Below, piece by piece: positions 1-7,908 of a DNA stretch of 22,750 bases. The position numbers and the translations under genes are program-made. This stretch comes from a virus, in the IMG/VR virus record IMGVR_UViG_3300046028_001732, positions 1 to 22,750 of that record; one strand, 5' to 3'. Position 1 is the stretch's first letter. The number at the start of each line of letters is the position of its first letter. The notes under the pieces are model-generated. The model did not search any database, was not told where the DNA came from, and worked only from the letters and a program-made list of their open reading frames with translations.

Positions 1-114
1 ATTAAATCTGTAGTTACTGATGCTCCAGTAGAAGTATTGACTGAAGGAGTTTCTAAGAAATTAGATCCAGCAATGTCTGCTTATGCTGCTCAGCTCAACA
101 AATTAAACAAATAA
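1..114 (+). CDS. 22: Prohead core scaffold protein gp22, C-terminal end only
   Basis: Open from the left edge of the window in frame 1, ending at TAA 112-114. The visible 37 residues end in a DPAMSAYAAQL-type stretch, which resembles the conserved C-terminus of T4-like scaffold gp22. In T4 this protein forms the inner core of the prohead and is destroyed by the gp21 protease during maturation. The assignment rests mainly on position: gp22 lies directly upstream of gp23 in T4-like genomes, and here only 10 bases separate this stop from the capsid start. The N-terminus is outside the window, so length and start cannot be judged. Confidence 0.75.
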   Translation: MKSVVTDAPVEVLTEGVSKKLDPAMSAYAAQLNKLNK

Positions 115-124
115 GGAAATCCAA

Positions 125-1444
125 ATGCAATCTCGTCAAGATTTAATGAAAAAATGGGCTCCGATTCTTGAGCATGAAAGTGCTCCAAGAATTCGTGACA
201 ACTATCGTAAAGAAGTAACTGCGGTTCTTCTAGAAAACCAAGAAATCGAAATGCGTCGTGGTCGTGAAGCCCTAGGCGAATTAAACGAAGCTGTTCCTAC
301 AAACAATGGCGGTGCTGGCATCGGCTTGCAAGGTGGCGGTGCTCTTGGTCCAGGTACTGGCGTTACTGGTTTTGATCCAGTAATGATTAGCTTGGTTCGT
401 CGTGCAATGCCACAGATGATCGCTTATGACATCTGCGGTGTTCAACCAATGACACAACCAACTGGCTTGATTTTCGCAATGAAATCACGCTACGCTGCGA
501 ACGATGGTACTGAGGCTCTATTCAACGAAGCTGATACAGATCGTTCTGGTGCAGCATCTCCTGTTCACTCTGGTGTTTATGACTTCGGTGGTTCTGAAAC
601 TACTGGTGTTGGTATGACTACTGCTGTTGCTGAAGACAAAGGTAACTCTGGTAACACATTCGGCGAAATGGCTTTCTCTATCGAAAAGACTGCTGTAACT
701 GCAAAGACTCGTGCTTTGAAGGCAGAATACTCTATCGAATTAGCACAAGACATGAAGTCTGTTCATGGTCTTGACGCTGAAGGTGAATTAAGCAACATTC
801 TCTCTACAGAGATTCTTGCTGAAATCAACCGTGAAGTTATCCGTACTGTCTACAAGACTGCTAAAGCAGGTGCTCAAGTTGGTGTAACTACTGCTGGCAC
901 TTTTGACTTAGACACTGACTCTAATGGTCGTTGGTCTGTTGAGAAATTCAAAGGTCTAATGTTCCAAATTGAACGTGAAGCCAATGCTATCGGTCAACAA
1001 ACTCGTCGTGGTCGTGGTAACATTATCATCACTTCAGCTGATGTGGCTTCTGCCCTTGCAATGGCTGGTGTGTTGGATTATTCTTCTGGCTTGTCTGGTA
1101 AGAATGACCTAACTGTTGATGATACTTCTACTACTTTCGCTGGTGTTCTAAACGGTAAGTATAAAGTTTATGTTGATCCATATACTTCAAACGTATCTGA
1201 CACTCAGTTCTTCGTTGTTGGCTACAAAGGCGCATCTGCTTTTGACGCTGGCTTGTTCTATTGCCCATATGTTCCATTGCAAATGGTTCGTGCAGTTGAT
1301 CCTAACACCTTCCAGCCAAAAATTGGCTTCAAGACTCGTTATGGTCTAGTTGCTAACCCATTCGTTTCATTGGATGGTACTGGTGGTTTGACAGCAAACG
1401 AAAACTACTACTATCGTCGTGTTAAAGTCGCTAACATAATGTAA
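125..1444 (+). CDS. 23: Major capsid protein gp23
   Basis: 439 residues, versus about 521 in T4 gp23. It forms the hexamers of the phage head. Recognisable T4-like stretches are the N-terminal KKWAPILEHE region, the VRRAMPQMIAYDICGVQPM block around residues 90-110 (T4 has VRRAIPNLIAFDICGVQPM) and FKTRYGLVANPF near the C-terminus. A likely gp21 cleavage site of the (L/I)xE type is LNE|AVP after Glu55, matching the T4 cut after Glu65, and it is followed by a Gly-rich stretch. The shorter length suggests a reduced or absent T4-type insertion domain (inference). An AAGGAA Shine-Dalgarno at 113-118 overlaps the upstream stop and fixes the ATG at 125. A terminator follows at 1487-1517. Confidence 0.96.
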   Translation: MQSRQDLMKKWAPILEHESAPRIRDNYRKEVTAVLLENQEIEMRRGREALGELNEAVPTNNGGAGIGLQGGGALGPGTGVTGFDPVMISLVRRAMPQMIAYDICGVQPMTQPTGLIFAMKSRYAANDGTEALFNEADTDRSGAASPVHSGVYDFGGSETTGVGMTTAVAEDKGNSGNTFGEMAFSIEKTAVTAKTRALKAEYSIELAQDMKSVHGLDAEGELSNILSTEILAEINREVIRTVYKTAKAGAQVGVTTAGTFDLDTDSNGRWSVEKFKGLMFQIEREANAIGQQTRRGRGNIIITSADVASALAMAGVLDYSSGLSGKNDLTVDDTSTTFAGVLNGKYKVYVDPYTSNVSDTQFFVVGYKGASAFDAGLFYCPYVPLQMVRAVDPNTFQPKIGFKTRYGLVANPFVSLDGTGGLTANENYYYRRVKVANIM

Positions 1445-1486
1445 TCGACTGGTCGGTTTAAAAAGCCGACATAGAAGCGGTACTTT

Positions 1487-1517
1487 AAGAGGGTTCTTTC
1501 GGGAACCCTCTTTTTTA
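1487..1517 (+). terminator. Rho-independent terminator after gp23
   Basis: A ten-base-pair stem, with AGAGGGTTC pairing to GAACCCTCT and one more A-T pair at the base, closes a TTTCGG loop and is followed by a T-run (1511-1517). A second, weaker hairpin lies just upstream (GTCGG 1452-1456 with CCGAC 1466-1470). The capsid transcript would therefore end with two consecutive stem-loops, a plausible 3' stabiliser plus terminator for a very abundant mRNA. Confidence 0.9.
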
Positions 1518-1521
1518 TTTG

Positions 1522-1529
1522 GATAAATA
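1522..1529 (+). promoter_or_regulatory. Late promoter, GATAAATA
   Basis: GATAAATA differs at one base from the T4 late consensus TATAAATA, which is recognised by gp55 with gp33 and the sliding clamp. It lies between the gp23 terminator and a virion gene. In T4 the element spans -13 to -6, so the predicted +1 is position 1535, the A of the downstream ATG. There is no room for a Shine-Dalgarno between them. Confidence 0.7.
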
Positions 1530-1534
1530 ATGTT

Positions 1535-2065
1535 ATGGCCACAACTATCACCTGCCCAATACCAGATAACATCACTCCATTATCACCTAATGGATTCATG
1601 TTCAACATCACCAGATTACCTGATTTGGCATTCTTTTGCCAATCGGTAAATATTCCAGGTATCACTCTTGGTGCTCCTGAATTCGGCAATCCATTTAATA
1701 TGCAACCAATTCCAGGTGAATCATTAACCTATGATCAACTAACTGTTCAGTTCCTAGTTGATTCTGATATGGTAAATTATAAATCAATATACAATTGGAT
1801 TATTGCTTTAGGATTTCCACAGTCTTATGAACAGTATATAAGTTTTAATGAATATGACACAGTAAATTATTCTGAGTTAGCAAAGAACTACTCTGATGCA
1901 ACTTTACAAATTTTAAACGGCAATAATCAAACTGCTCAGATGATTCAATTTGTTGATTTATTTCCAATCACTATTGACTCATTGATGTTTGCATCTACGA
2001 ATACAGATGTGCAATACCTAGTAGGGAATGCAACATTCCGCTACGGATACTATAAATTCTTGTAA
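1535..2065 (+). CDS. Tail-tube-like (gp19-fold) virion protein
   Basis: 176 residues. The pattern resembles the T4 gp19 tail-tube family, which also includes gp48 and gp54. It has an early FFCQSVNIPGI stretch (T4 gp19: FQCKATALPAG), a LTVQFLVDSDMVNYKSIYNW strand-helix block, a DATLQILNGNN segment, a LFPITIDSL stretch and a closing ATFRYGYYKF strand. T4-like phages often carry more than one protein of this fold, so this could be the tube protein itself or a tube-cap or baseplate paralogue. I cannot tell which. Control by a late promoter and its position next to gp23 support a virion role. No Shine-Dalgarno is visible before the ATG, in keeping with a leaderless mRNA. Confidence 0.6.
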   Translation: MATTITCPIPDNITPLSPNGFMFNITRLPDLAFFCQSVNIPGITLGAPEFGNPFNMQPIPGESLTYDQLTVQFLVDSDMVNYKSIYNWIIALGFPQSYEQYISFNEYDTVNYSELAKNYSDATLQILNGNNQTAQMIQFVDLFPITIDSLMFASTNTDVQYLVGNATFRYGYYKFL

Positions 2066-2072
2066 GACAAAC

Positions 2073-2101
2073 TTGATTTTTTTGTAATACTGCGGTATAA
2101 T
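2073..2101 (+). promoter_or_regulatory. Sigma70-like promoter of the uvsY-uvsW operon
   Basis: TTGATT at 2073-2078, a 17-base spacer, and TATAAT at 2096-2101. The -10 contains an ATG at 2100 that is in frame with uvsY, but it lies upstream of the transcription start and cannot be the uvsY start. Confidence 0.85.
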
Positions 2102-2126
2102 GGCAGTATATAAATGTGAGGATATT

Positions 2127-2564
2127 ATGAACATAGAGCAATTGCAAGAAGAATGGGACATTGATTGCCAGATAGATGATAACTATCTCGGTGAAACAAC
2201 CACAGCTACTCCTAAGTTACATGCCAAGTATTTAAAACTACTTGTCAATGTCAAACTAAAACACACCAAACTCCAATCAGATTACAACTTGTTACGCAAG
2301 AATAAGTTTCGCCTATATCGTGGTGAACTATCTCGTGATGAATTGACTAATCTTGCATGGGAACAATGGCAAGGTGTTAAGCCATTGAAGAATGAGATGG
2401 ATGAATTTCTCTCAGGTGACACTGAACTAAATACATTAAGAGTCAAGATTGATTACCTTGAGACAATGATATATTTTCTTGAATCTGTTCTTGGCCAAAT
2501 CAAAGCCAGAGACTGGCAGATTAAAACTGCAGTTGAATGGAAGAAATTCTTAGCTGGTATGTAA
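2127..2564 (+). CDS. uvsY: UvsY recombination mediator protein
   Basis: 145 residues (T4 UvsY has 137). UvsY loads the UvsX recombinase onto single-stranded DNA coated with gp32. The match is by overall pattern: N-terminal MNIEQLQEEWDIDCQID (T4: MRLEDLQEELKKDVFID), a basic middle region, and a C-terminal IKARDWQIKTAVEWKKF helix (T4: IKSRGFAIKHIQDMRAF). The partner gene uvsW follows directly, as in T4. The start was set at 2127 because GAGGA at 2118-2122 precedes it and the in-frame ATG at 2100 lies inside the promoter -10. The stop TAA (2562-2564) shares its last base with the uvsW ATG, so the two genes are probably translationally coupled. Confidence 0.9.
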   Translation: MNIEQLQEEWDIDCQIDDNYLGETTTATPKLHAKYLKLLVNVKLKHTKLQSDYNLLRKNKFRLYRGELSRDELTNLAWEQWQGVKPLKNEMDEFLSGDTELNTLRVKIDYLETMIYFLESVLGQIKARDWQIKTAVEWKKFLAGM

Positions 2565-4045
2565 TGATAAAAATTGAGAAGTTAGACGAAGTTTATGTTA
2601 GAGTTTTTAGCGATGGTTCTATTGAACAAGAACTCGCTGATTTCTTTACGTATGAATATCCAGGCGCAAGATTTACTCCACAATTCAGAGCAAGACTCTG
2701 GGATGGTAAAGTTCGTCTGTACGATCAGGTTAGAAAGACACTCTACGTAGGATTAGTTTCTTATGTTGAAGAGTTTGCCACTCGCAATGGGTATGGCATT
2801 GAATACGTAACTCCTGTATTCCATCAAAACAATATCACACATCAGATTGTAGAAGACTATGCCAAGTCACTCAATCCTCATGGTCGTGGTAAACCAATCG
2901 AAATCCGAGACTATCAAGTTGAAGCAGTAAAGACTGCTCTCGATAAAGAGCGCACACTGCTATTATCTCCCACAGCGTCAGGAAAGTCATTTATAATTTA
3001 CACATCAATGCGTTGGCATATTGCACATGATCGTAAATGTATCATTATAGTTCCAACAACATCTCTTGTCGAACAGCTGTTCACTGATTTCGAAGACTAC
3101 TCCTCTGCCAATGGTTTTAATGTTGATGGATCCTGTCAAAAATTATATGCAGGATTTACTAAAGAGTTTACCAAAGATGTTCTAATTACAACATGGCAGT
3201 CTGTATATCTACAACCTAAATCTTGGTTTGCTCAGTTCAATGTAATTTTTGGAGATGAAGCACATCAGTTCAAAGCAAAGTCCCTAACAACAGTTATGGA
3301 AAAGATGGATAAGATTCGTTATCGTATTGGTACAACAGGTACACTTGATAACAAAAAGGTTCATCGTTTAGTCCTTGAAGGTATGTTTGGTCCAGTTCAT
3401 AAAGTTACTACAACCAAAGCACTCATGGACTCAGGTAGGTTGACTACCCTAAATATAATGTGTGTGATGTTAAAGTATAACGAAGAAATTCGTAAGGCAC
3501 AAAAGAATAAAACTTACCAAGAAGAGATGGACTTTCTTGTAAGTAATGAAAGACGAAATAAATTTATTCGTAATCTTGCAGTAAAATCTGAGGGTAATAC
3601 TTTAGTGCTTTTCCAGTTCGTTGAAAAACATGGCAAGATTTTATATGAATTGATAAAAGATAAGGTTCATGAGAATCGCAAAGTGTTCTTTGTTTACGGA
3701 GGAACAGATACAACCGATCGTGAATCAATTCGTCACATTACAGAGGGTGAGAGCGACGCTATCATTATTGCTAGTTTTGGTACATTTTCCACTGGCATCA
3801 ACATACCGTCTCTGGAGAATGTCATTTTTGCATCACCATCGAAAAGTAAGATCCGTAACTTGCAGAGTATTGGTCGTGGATTGAGATTGAAAGATGGTAA
3901 GACACAATGTAATCTGTTTGATCTTGCCGATGATTTGCACTGGAAGTCTTGGAAGAATCATACGTTAAACCATGCAGCTGAACGATATAAAATTTATGCT
4001 GAAGAAGAATTTAAAGTTAAAATAATAGAGGTGGATCTATGTTAG
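2564..4045 (+). CDS. uvsW: UvsW-type DNA/RNA helicase
   Basis: 493 residues, close to T4 UvsW. This superfamily 2 helicase remodels branched recombination intermediates and R-loops and helps switch T4 from origin-dependent to recombination-dependent replication. An N-terminal domain with the FRARLWDGKVRLYD stretch (T4: FRYGNWDGRIRLLD) precedes the motor. Motif I is SPTASGKS at 135-142 and motif II is DEAH at 231-234. GTTGTLD corresponds to motif III, FGTFSTGINIPSL to motif V, and QSIGRGLRLKDG to motif VI with its arginine finger. The ATG at 2564 is preferred over an in-frame ATG at 2537 because it gives the T4-like N-terminus. The 3' end overlaps the next start by seven bases. Confidence 0.96.
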   Translation: MIKIEKLDEVYVRVFSDGSIEQELADFFTYEYPGARFTPQFRARLWDGKVRLYDQVRKTLYVGLVSYVEEFATRNGYGIEYVTPVFHQNNITHQIVEDYAKSLNPHGRGKPIEIRDYQVEAVKTALDKERTLLLSPTASGKSFIIYTSMRWHIAHDRKCIIIVPTTSLVEQLFTDFEDYSSANGFNVDGSCQKLYAGFTKEFTKDVLITTWQSVYLQPKSWFAQFNVIFGDEAHQFKAKSLTTVMEKMDKIRYRIGTTGTLDNKKVHRLVLEGMFGPVHKVTTTKALMDSGRLTTLNIMCVMLKYNEEIRKAQKNKTYQEEMDFLVSNERRNKFIRNLAVKSEGNTLVLFQFVEKHGKILYELIKDKVHENRKVFFVYGGTDTTDRESIRHITEGESDAIIIASFGTFSTGINIPSLENVIFASPSKSKIRNLQSIGRGLRLKDGKTQCNLFDLADDLHWKSWKNHTLNHAAERYKIYAEEEFKVKIIEVDLC

Positions 4046-4500
4046 ATGACAACGAGTTCTATATTGTAATGAAACTTACATCAGGTGAGCAAGTAATGGC
4101 TGTGCTCAAAGAAGAAGATGAGGAACATGTTCTGCTTGATTTTCCATTATGTATTAGAACGATTCCAATTTTAGAGGCAGGTCGTGAGCATATAACTGCT
4201 CATCCTTTATGTCAATTCTCCGATGATAGAACTTTTGTAATCTCCAAGCGAGACATTATGTTTGTGAAGAAGTTGCATCATGCATTCATTCCTCATTATC
4301 AACGTATTGTTGCAGAGCATGAAAAAGTTTCTTTTATCTCTAAAGATAAAACAGAAGAGTTACTCTGGGAAGATGATGTAGATCAGGAAGAAGCAAAGAG
4401 AAGAATCTTAATTCTTGAGGAGTTAGCGAAAACTCCAAAGGATGAAAGAGAAGAAGAAAGATACAGAGTCTTTATCGAAGGTAATGATACAGTTAACTAA
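4039..4500 (+). CDS. Small Sm-like (LSM-fold) phage protein, putative
   Basis: 153 residues. The N-terminus, YIVMKLTSGEQVMAVLKEED, has the strand pattern and KLxSGEE-like signature seen in Sm/Hfq-like small phage proteins of T4-type viruses. A second protein of the same type is encoded at 18740-19036, with KLISGEELIAKV. Sm-fold proteins commonly bind RNA, but no function is established for this group. The C-terminal third (from about residue 110) is strongly charged and predicted helical, rich in Glu, Lys and Arg. The start overlaps the uvsW stop, so it belongs to the uvsY-uvsW operon. The fold call is a pattern judgement without a profile search. Confidence 0.5.
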   Translation: MLDDNEFYIVMKLTSGEQVMAVLKEEDEEHVLLDFPLCIRTIPILEAGREHITAHPLCQFSDDRTFVISKRDIMFVKKLHHAFIPHYQRIVAEHEKVSFISKDKTEELLWEDDVDQEEAKRRILILEELAKTPKDEREEERYRVFIEGNDTVN

Positions 4501-4590
4501 GAGTAACGATCAACCCTAACATAGTGATTATGCCTCAAGTCAATTAAAAAAACAAATTTATTTTATCTACAATTTACAATTAAATAAGAT

Positions 4591-4619
4591 TTGTCTTTTC
4601 GTTATGTTTGATGTATACT
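4591..4619 (+). promoter_or_regulatory. Sigma70-like promoter of the gp55 operon
   Basis: TTGTCT at 4591-4596, a 17-base spacer and TATACT at 4614-4619, preceded by TG as in extended -10 promoters. The 150-base gap from 4501 holds nothing else clear: it is A/T-rich with an A-run near 4545 but no convincing terminator stem. Confidence 0.8.
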
Positions 4620-4655
4620 TATGAATAAATTGAATTAAATGAGGAACGAGTATGT

Positions 4656-5219
4656 ATGGCACACTATGTAAATAACGCTGACTTTCTTGCAGCTATTGTA
4701 GAGATGCGAGCCAAGAAAAAAGAAGCTGAAGAAAAAGGTTTACCCAAGCCAATCGTTAGCAACTATATTGGCGAATGTATTCTAAAGATAGCAAACCATC
4801 TTTCCTATAAACCCAACTTTATCAATTATTCATACCGTGAGGAAATGATTTCCGATGGCATTGAAAACTGTCTCCAGTATATTGATAACTTTGATCCCAC
4901 CAAGTCTAATAATCCATTTGCGTATTTTACGCAGATTATATACTATGCATTTCTGCGAAGGATTGCCAAGGAAAAGAAACAAAGTTATATTAAAGGTAAG
5001 TTAATTCAAGATATGCCATTTGAGATGTTTGAAGTTCAGGATGGTGATGATAAAGACTATCATAATGCCTACATGGATTTTGTTCAGAACAATAGTACCT
5101 TTGATGATTCTTGGATGGATCGCAAAAAAGAAAAAGCAGCAAAGAAAAAGATGGACAATACATTAAATAGTTTTTTGGATGATGAAAATGACACAGGACT
5201 TACAAAAGTGGATTCGTGA
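4656..5219 (+). CDS. 55: Late-transcription sigma factor gp55
   Basis: 187 residues (T4 gp55 has 185). gp55 replaces sigma70 on host RNA polymerase and recognises the -10-like late promoter TATAAATA. Conserved features are YVNNADFLAAI at the N-terminus (T4: YVNNKELLQAI), YREEMISDGIENCLQYIDNFD (T4: [21 protein letters not shown]) and NPFAYFTQIIYYAFLRRIAKEK, the sigma region 2-like core. NSFLDD near the acidic C-terminus resembles the T4 gp55 tail that binds the gp45 clamp. Its presence fits the TAAATA-core promoters at 1522, 17639 and 18523. GAGGA at 4641-4645 sets the start at 4656. The ATG at 4652 opens only a seven-codon frame. Confidence 0.93.
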   Translation: MAHYVNNADFLAAIVEMRAKKKEAEEKGLPKPIVSNYIGECILKIANHLSYKPNFINYSYREEMISDGIENCLQYIDNFDPTKSNNPFAYFTQIIYYAFLRRIAKEKKQSYIKGKLIQDMPFEMFEVQDGDDKDYHNAYMDFVQNNSTFDDSWMDRKKEKAAKKKMDNTLNSFLDDENDTGLTKVDS

Positions 5220-6366
5220 GTTAACAGCAGGACATAATATAGTAAGAAGATCTTTTCCTGCTCTATCAAGAAGTACAAAAAGTAAGGCTAGAAAAAGAGG
5301 TAAGAGACTTCTTAGAAAATATACATGGGATGCGTTTGATAACCAATTTGATTTGAATGAGATTATGAGCAATAATGAAAAAATATTTTTAGGTGTTTCT
5401 GATTTCGAAGACTTAGTCACAGTCGAAATTATGAAGCGACGTGTTGATGCAAAACTATCAACAGTACAACGTGAGACAACTGTTCTCTGTGATCGTCAAC
5501 GATGGTCCAAGTGGGCAGAAGAACAATATAAAGATTGTTTGTTCGTTCAAAGTAATTCTTCAACTGGATTTATTATTGAAGAAGGTACTAATAATTTCAT
5601 CAAGTTTGATGTAAACTCTAACTCAACCACTGTTCGTGCATTCGGTGATGCTGAATTTGCAGAAGACATGGTTGAGATTGTTGAGTCTAACTTTGATGTT
5701 GTGACATCTTATATCGAATGGATCTATAGTTCTGATGGTGGTTCTGTAAATGTTCCATTGAATCGTGATCGTCTTCCAACTGAAGAAATGTATCCATTCC
5801 TTAATGGCGAATCCCTTGGTGATTACTACGATCGTTACATGGAATCTTCTGCCAACATTCTCCTACTAATTGGACCTCCAGGAACTGGTAAGACTACATT
5901 CATTCGTGGTCTGCTTGCTCATCGCAACTGCTCTGCAATCGTAACATATGATGCTGGCATTCTTGAGAAAGATGGATTCTTCGCAAAGTTCATTGAGGAT
6001 GATGCAGAAGTTATGGTTCTTGAAGACAGCGATGCCTTCTTGAAATCTCGTAGCGATGGCAATACAATGATGCATCGTTTCCTAAATGTGGGTGATGGTC
6101 TTGTGACAACCAAAGGTAAGAAGATGATCTTCTCTACCAACCTTCCAAGCATTCGTGATATTGACTCTGCTCTTATTCGTCCAGGTCGTTGCTTTGATAT
6201 TGTTACATTCGATGTTCTTAATGCTGATGCTGCTAAGTCTCTTGCAAAGAAACTGAAAGTTAAATTACCAGAAGTGAAAGATACTTACTCTATTGCAGAA
6301 GTGTTTAATCAACAATCTGATAATACCAAAAAATCTAGCACAAATAGAAAGGTAGGTTTTCTTTGA
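5188..6366 (+). CDS. AAA+ ATPase with a basic N-terminal extension
   Basis: About 392 residues. The C-terminal half is a classical AAA domain of the BCS1/spastin-like type. It has Walker A GPPGTGKTT near residue 230, Walker B VMVLED about 50 residues later (Glu-Asp order, as in BCS1-like proteins), a STN sensor 1, and DSALIRPGRC carrying the arginine finger. The first 60 residues are very basic (SKARKRGKRLLRK). The substrate is unknown. Related ATPases occur in other T4-like phages of aquatic bacteria, as I recall. Three in-frame ATGs (5179, 5182, 5188) lie inside gp55. 5188 is preferred because only it has a GGA at usable spacing, and a start at 5366 is also possible. The gene overlaps gp55 by about 30 bases. 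Confidence 0.8.
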   Translation: MTQDLQKWIRELTAGHNIVRRSFPALSRSTKSKARKRGKRLLRKYTWDAFDNQFDLNEIMSNNEKIFLGVSDFEDLVTVEIMKRRVDAKLSTVQRETTVLCDRQRWSKWAEEQYKDCLFVQSNSSTGFIIEEGTNNFIKFDVNSNSTTVRAFGDAEFAEDMVEIVESNFDVVTSYIEWIYSSDGGSVNVPLNRDRLPTEEMYPFLNGESLGDYYDRYMESSANILLLIGPPGTGKTTFIRGLLAHRNCSAIVTYDAGILEKDGFFAKFIEDDAEVMVLEDSDAFLKSRSDGNTMMHRFLNVGDGLVTTKGKKMIFSTNLPSIRDIDSALIRPGRCFDIVTFDVLNADAAKSLAKKLKVKLPEVKDTYSIAEVFNQQSDNTKKSSTNRKVGFL

Positions 6367-6545
6367 ACGCACATCTAGAGATGTTAAGTGATAAAGTTCG
6401 TAAAGGAGAACCAATTGGGTTTCTTGAAGCAATCGCAGTTATTGAATATCAAGAGAGGTTAAAACAGGAACGAAAAAATAATTCAATTGTCTGTAAGATT
6501 AAAAGATTTTTTGGTACTAATGGTCCAGCAAAAGGAACTCCATGA
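6363..6545 (+). CDS. Small phage protein, unknown function
   Basis: 60 residues from a TTG start that overlaps the TGA of the preceding ATPase gene (TTGA). AAGGTAGG lies 8-15 bases upstream and makes the TTG credible; an ATG at 6381 would give a shorter protein without a ribosome binding site. The core KGEPIGFLEAIAVIEYQERL followed by a Lys-rich tail resembles short proteins found near genes 46 and 47 in T4-like phages. I do not recognise a domain. Its stop overlaps the gp47 start (ATGA), so it is likely co-translated with the nuclease subunit. Confidence 0.65.
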   Translation: MNAHLEMLSDKVRKGEPIGFLEAIAVIEYQERLKQERKNNSIVCKIKRFFGTNGPAKGTP

Positions 6546-7597
6546 AAGTTGCTATAATAACAGATCAACATTTTGGAGCGAGGTCGGATTCAATCGCATT
6601 CTTAGACTTCTTCGAAAAATTCTATGACAATACTTTCTTTCCTGCTCTCGATGCAAATGCTATTGACACTGTTCTTGTTCTTGGCGATACTTTTGATAGA
6701 AGGAAGTATATCAACTTCTACGCACTCGACAGAGCAAAGAAAATGTTCTTCGACAAATTGGAAGAGCGAGGTATTCGGGTGCATATGTTGGCTGGTAATC
6801 ATGACACATACTATAAAAATACTAATGAAGTAAACTCTCCAGATTTACTTCTAGTTGAATATGGTAACATTGATGTTATCTCTAAACCAGAAACAATAGT
6901 TATTGATGGAACATCCATTTGTATGTTGCCATGGATTTGTCCAGAGAACTATCAAGAATCATTGGATCATATTAAAAACACTAAAGCCGAAGTTTGTATG
7001 GGACATCTTGAGATTGCTGGCTTTGCAATGTATAGAGGAATGGAATCACATGATGGACTGGCTAAAGAAACTTTTGAGAAGTTTGATTTGGTTTTTTCTG
7101 GGCACTATCATCATAGGAGTAGTGATAAGCATATTCATTATCTCGGAAATCCGTACGAACTTACATGGCAGGACTATAACGATCCCAGAGGATTCCACCT
7201 GTTCGATCTTAGTACAAGAGAACTTGAATTCATTTGCAATCCTTATCGAATGTTTGAACGAATCGAATACAACGACAAAGACCAAGAACCTGTCGACTTA
7301 GATGCACTTGAACTTGAATACAAGTATGTAAAATTAGTAGTTGTAAACAAGAATGACTTTTATAAATTTGACAAATTCATTCAGAAGTTGTATAATAAGG
7401 GTTGTCATGAGATCAAGATTATTGAAGACATGTCAGAGTTTCAAGATGGTGAAATTGGTGAAGAACTTAATCTCGAAGATACAGTATCTGTTCTCACCCA
7501 CTACATTGATAGTATTGAGACTGATGTTGACAAAGAACAAATCAAGACGTATATGAGAACACTTTACACTGAGGCGATCAACATTGAGGTAGTATAA
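6542..7597 (+). CDS. 47: gp47, Mre11-like nuclease subunit of the recombination complex
   Basis: 351 residues (T4 gp47 has 339). With gp46 it forms the Mre11/Rad50-type complex that resects DNA ends for recombination-dependent replication and degrades host DNA. The calcineurin-like phosphoesterase motifs are all present: DQH at 8-10, GDTFDR at 48-53, GNHD at 85-88, GHLE near 154 and GHYHH at 187-191. These supply the metal ligands. The Tyr/Phe-rich LGNPYELTW segment and an acidic C-terminal region follow. The ATG at 6542 overlaps the preceding TGA. In this phage a 103-residue gene separates gp47 from gp46. Confidence 0.96.
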   Translation: MKVAIITDQHFGARSDSIAFLDFFEKFYDNTFFPALDANAIDTVLVLGDTFDRRKYINFYALDRAKKMFFDKLEERGIRVHMLAGNHDTYYKNTNEVNSPDLLLVEYGNIDVISKPETIVIDGTSICMLPWICPENYQESLDHIKNTKAEVCMGHLEIAGFAMYRGMESHDGLAKETFEKFDLVFSGHYHHRSSDKHIHYLGNPYELTWQDYNDPRGFHLFDLSTRELEFICNPYRMFERIEYNDKDQEPVDLDALELEYKYVKLVVVNKNDFYKFDKFIQKLYNKGCHEIKIIEDMSEFQDGEIGEELNLEDTVSVLTHYIDSIETDVDKEQIKTYMRTLYTEAINIEVV

Positions 7598-7908
7598 TGC
7601 AACAACTTAATATAGAGTATTTCTTTCCACTTACGGAACAGATTAATCTTAACTTAGATTTCACGCTAACCGAAAAGTATATTTTAGATAAGCGATCAGA
7701 GCAGGCAAAAAATTCTGTTACTAGTGGTATGTTATTGCCAGTTGGTGATGGTGGAACTATTTGGGCTACAATTTCTAGTAATATCGGTAGTCCATCTTTT
7801 ACTATTAATGTTGATGCAATGCCGATTACTATTATCTCTAAAAAGAAACCCAATTTTATAATGAAGTTCATTTATAAATCTATGGGTATGAAATGGAAAG
7901 CTGAATGA
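7597..7908 (+). CDS. Unknown small protein between gp47 and gp46
   Basis: 103 residues, not recognised. It appears beta-rich, with alternating hydrophobics such as LNLDFTLTEKYIL and SFTINVDAMPITIIS, and ends in a basic helix-like tail rich in Lys and Met. There is no signal peptide or clear membrane segment. It overlaps both neighbours: its ATG uses the last base of the gp47 stop and its own TGA overlaps the gp46 ATG. A GAGG sequence about 8 bases upstream serves as ribosome binding site. Coupling on both sides suggests stoichiometric production with the nuclease subunits, but a functional link is only inferred. Confidence 0.65.
   Translation: MQQLNIEYFFPLTEQINLNLDFTLTEKYILDKRSEQAKNSVTSGMLLPVGDGGTIWATISSNIGSPSFTINVDAMPITIISKKKPNFIMKFIYKSMGMKWKAE

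Noticed and set aside
2100-2126. Upstream ATG for uvsY at 2100
   Set aside because: It lies within the promoter -10 TATAAT, so it would not be in the mRNA. ATG 2127 has GAGGA and gives the UvsY-like N-terminus.
3452-3461. TAAATA sequences inside genes (for example in uvsW, uvsY, gp44) as late promoters
   Set aside because: They lie within coding sequence, are not followed by a gene start in a sensible position, and TAAATA is common by chance in AT-rich DNA.
4652-4675. ATG 4652 as the gp55 start
   Set aside because: It is in a different frame and stops after seven codons. ATG 4656 opens the gp55 frame with the conserved YVNN start.
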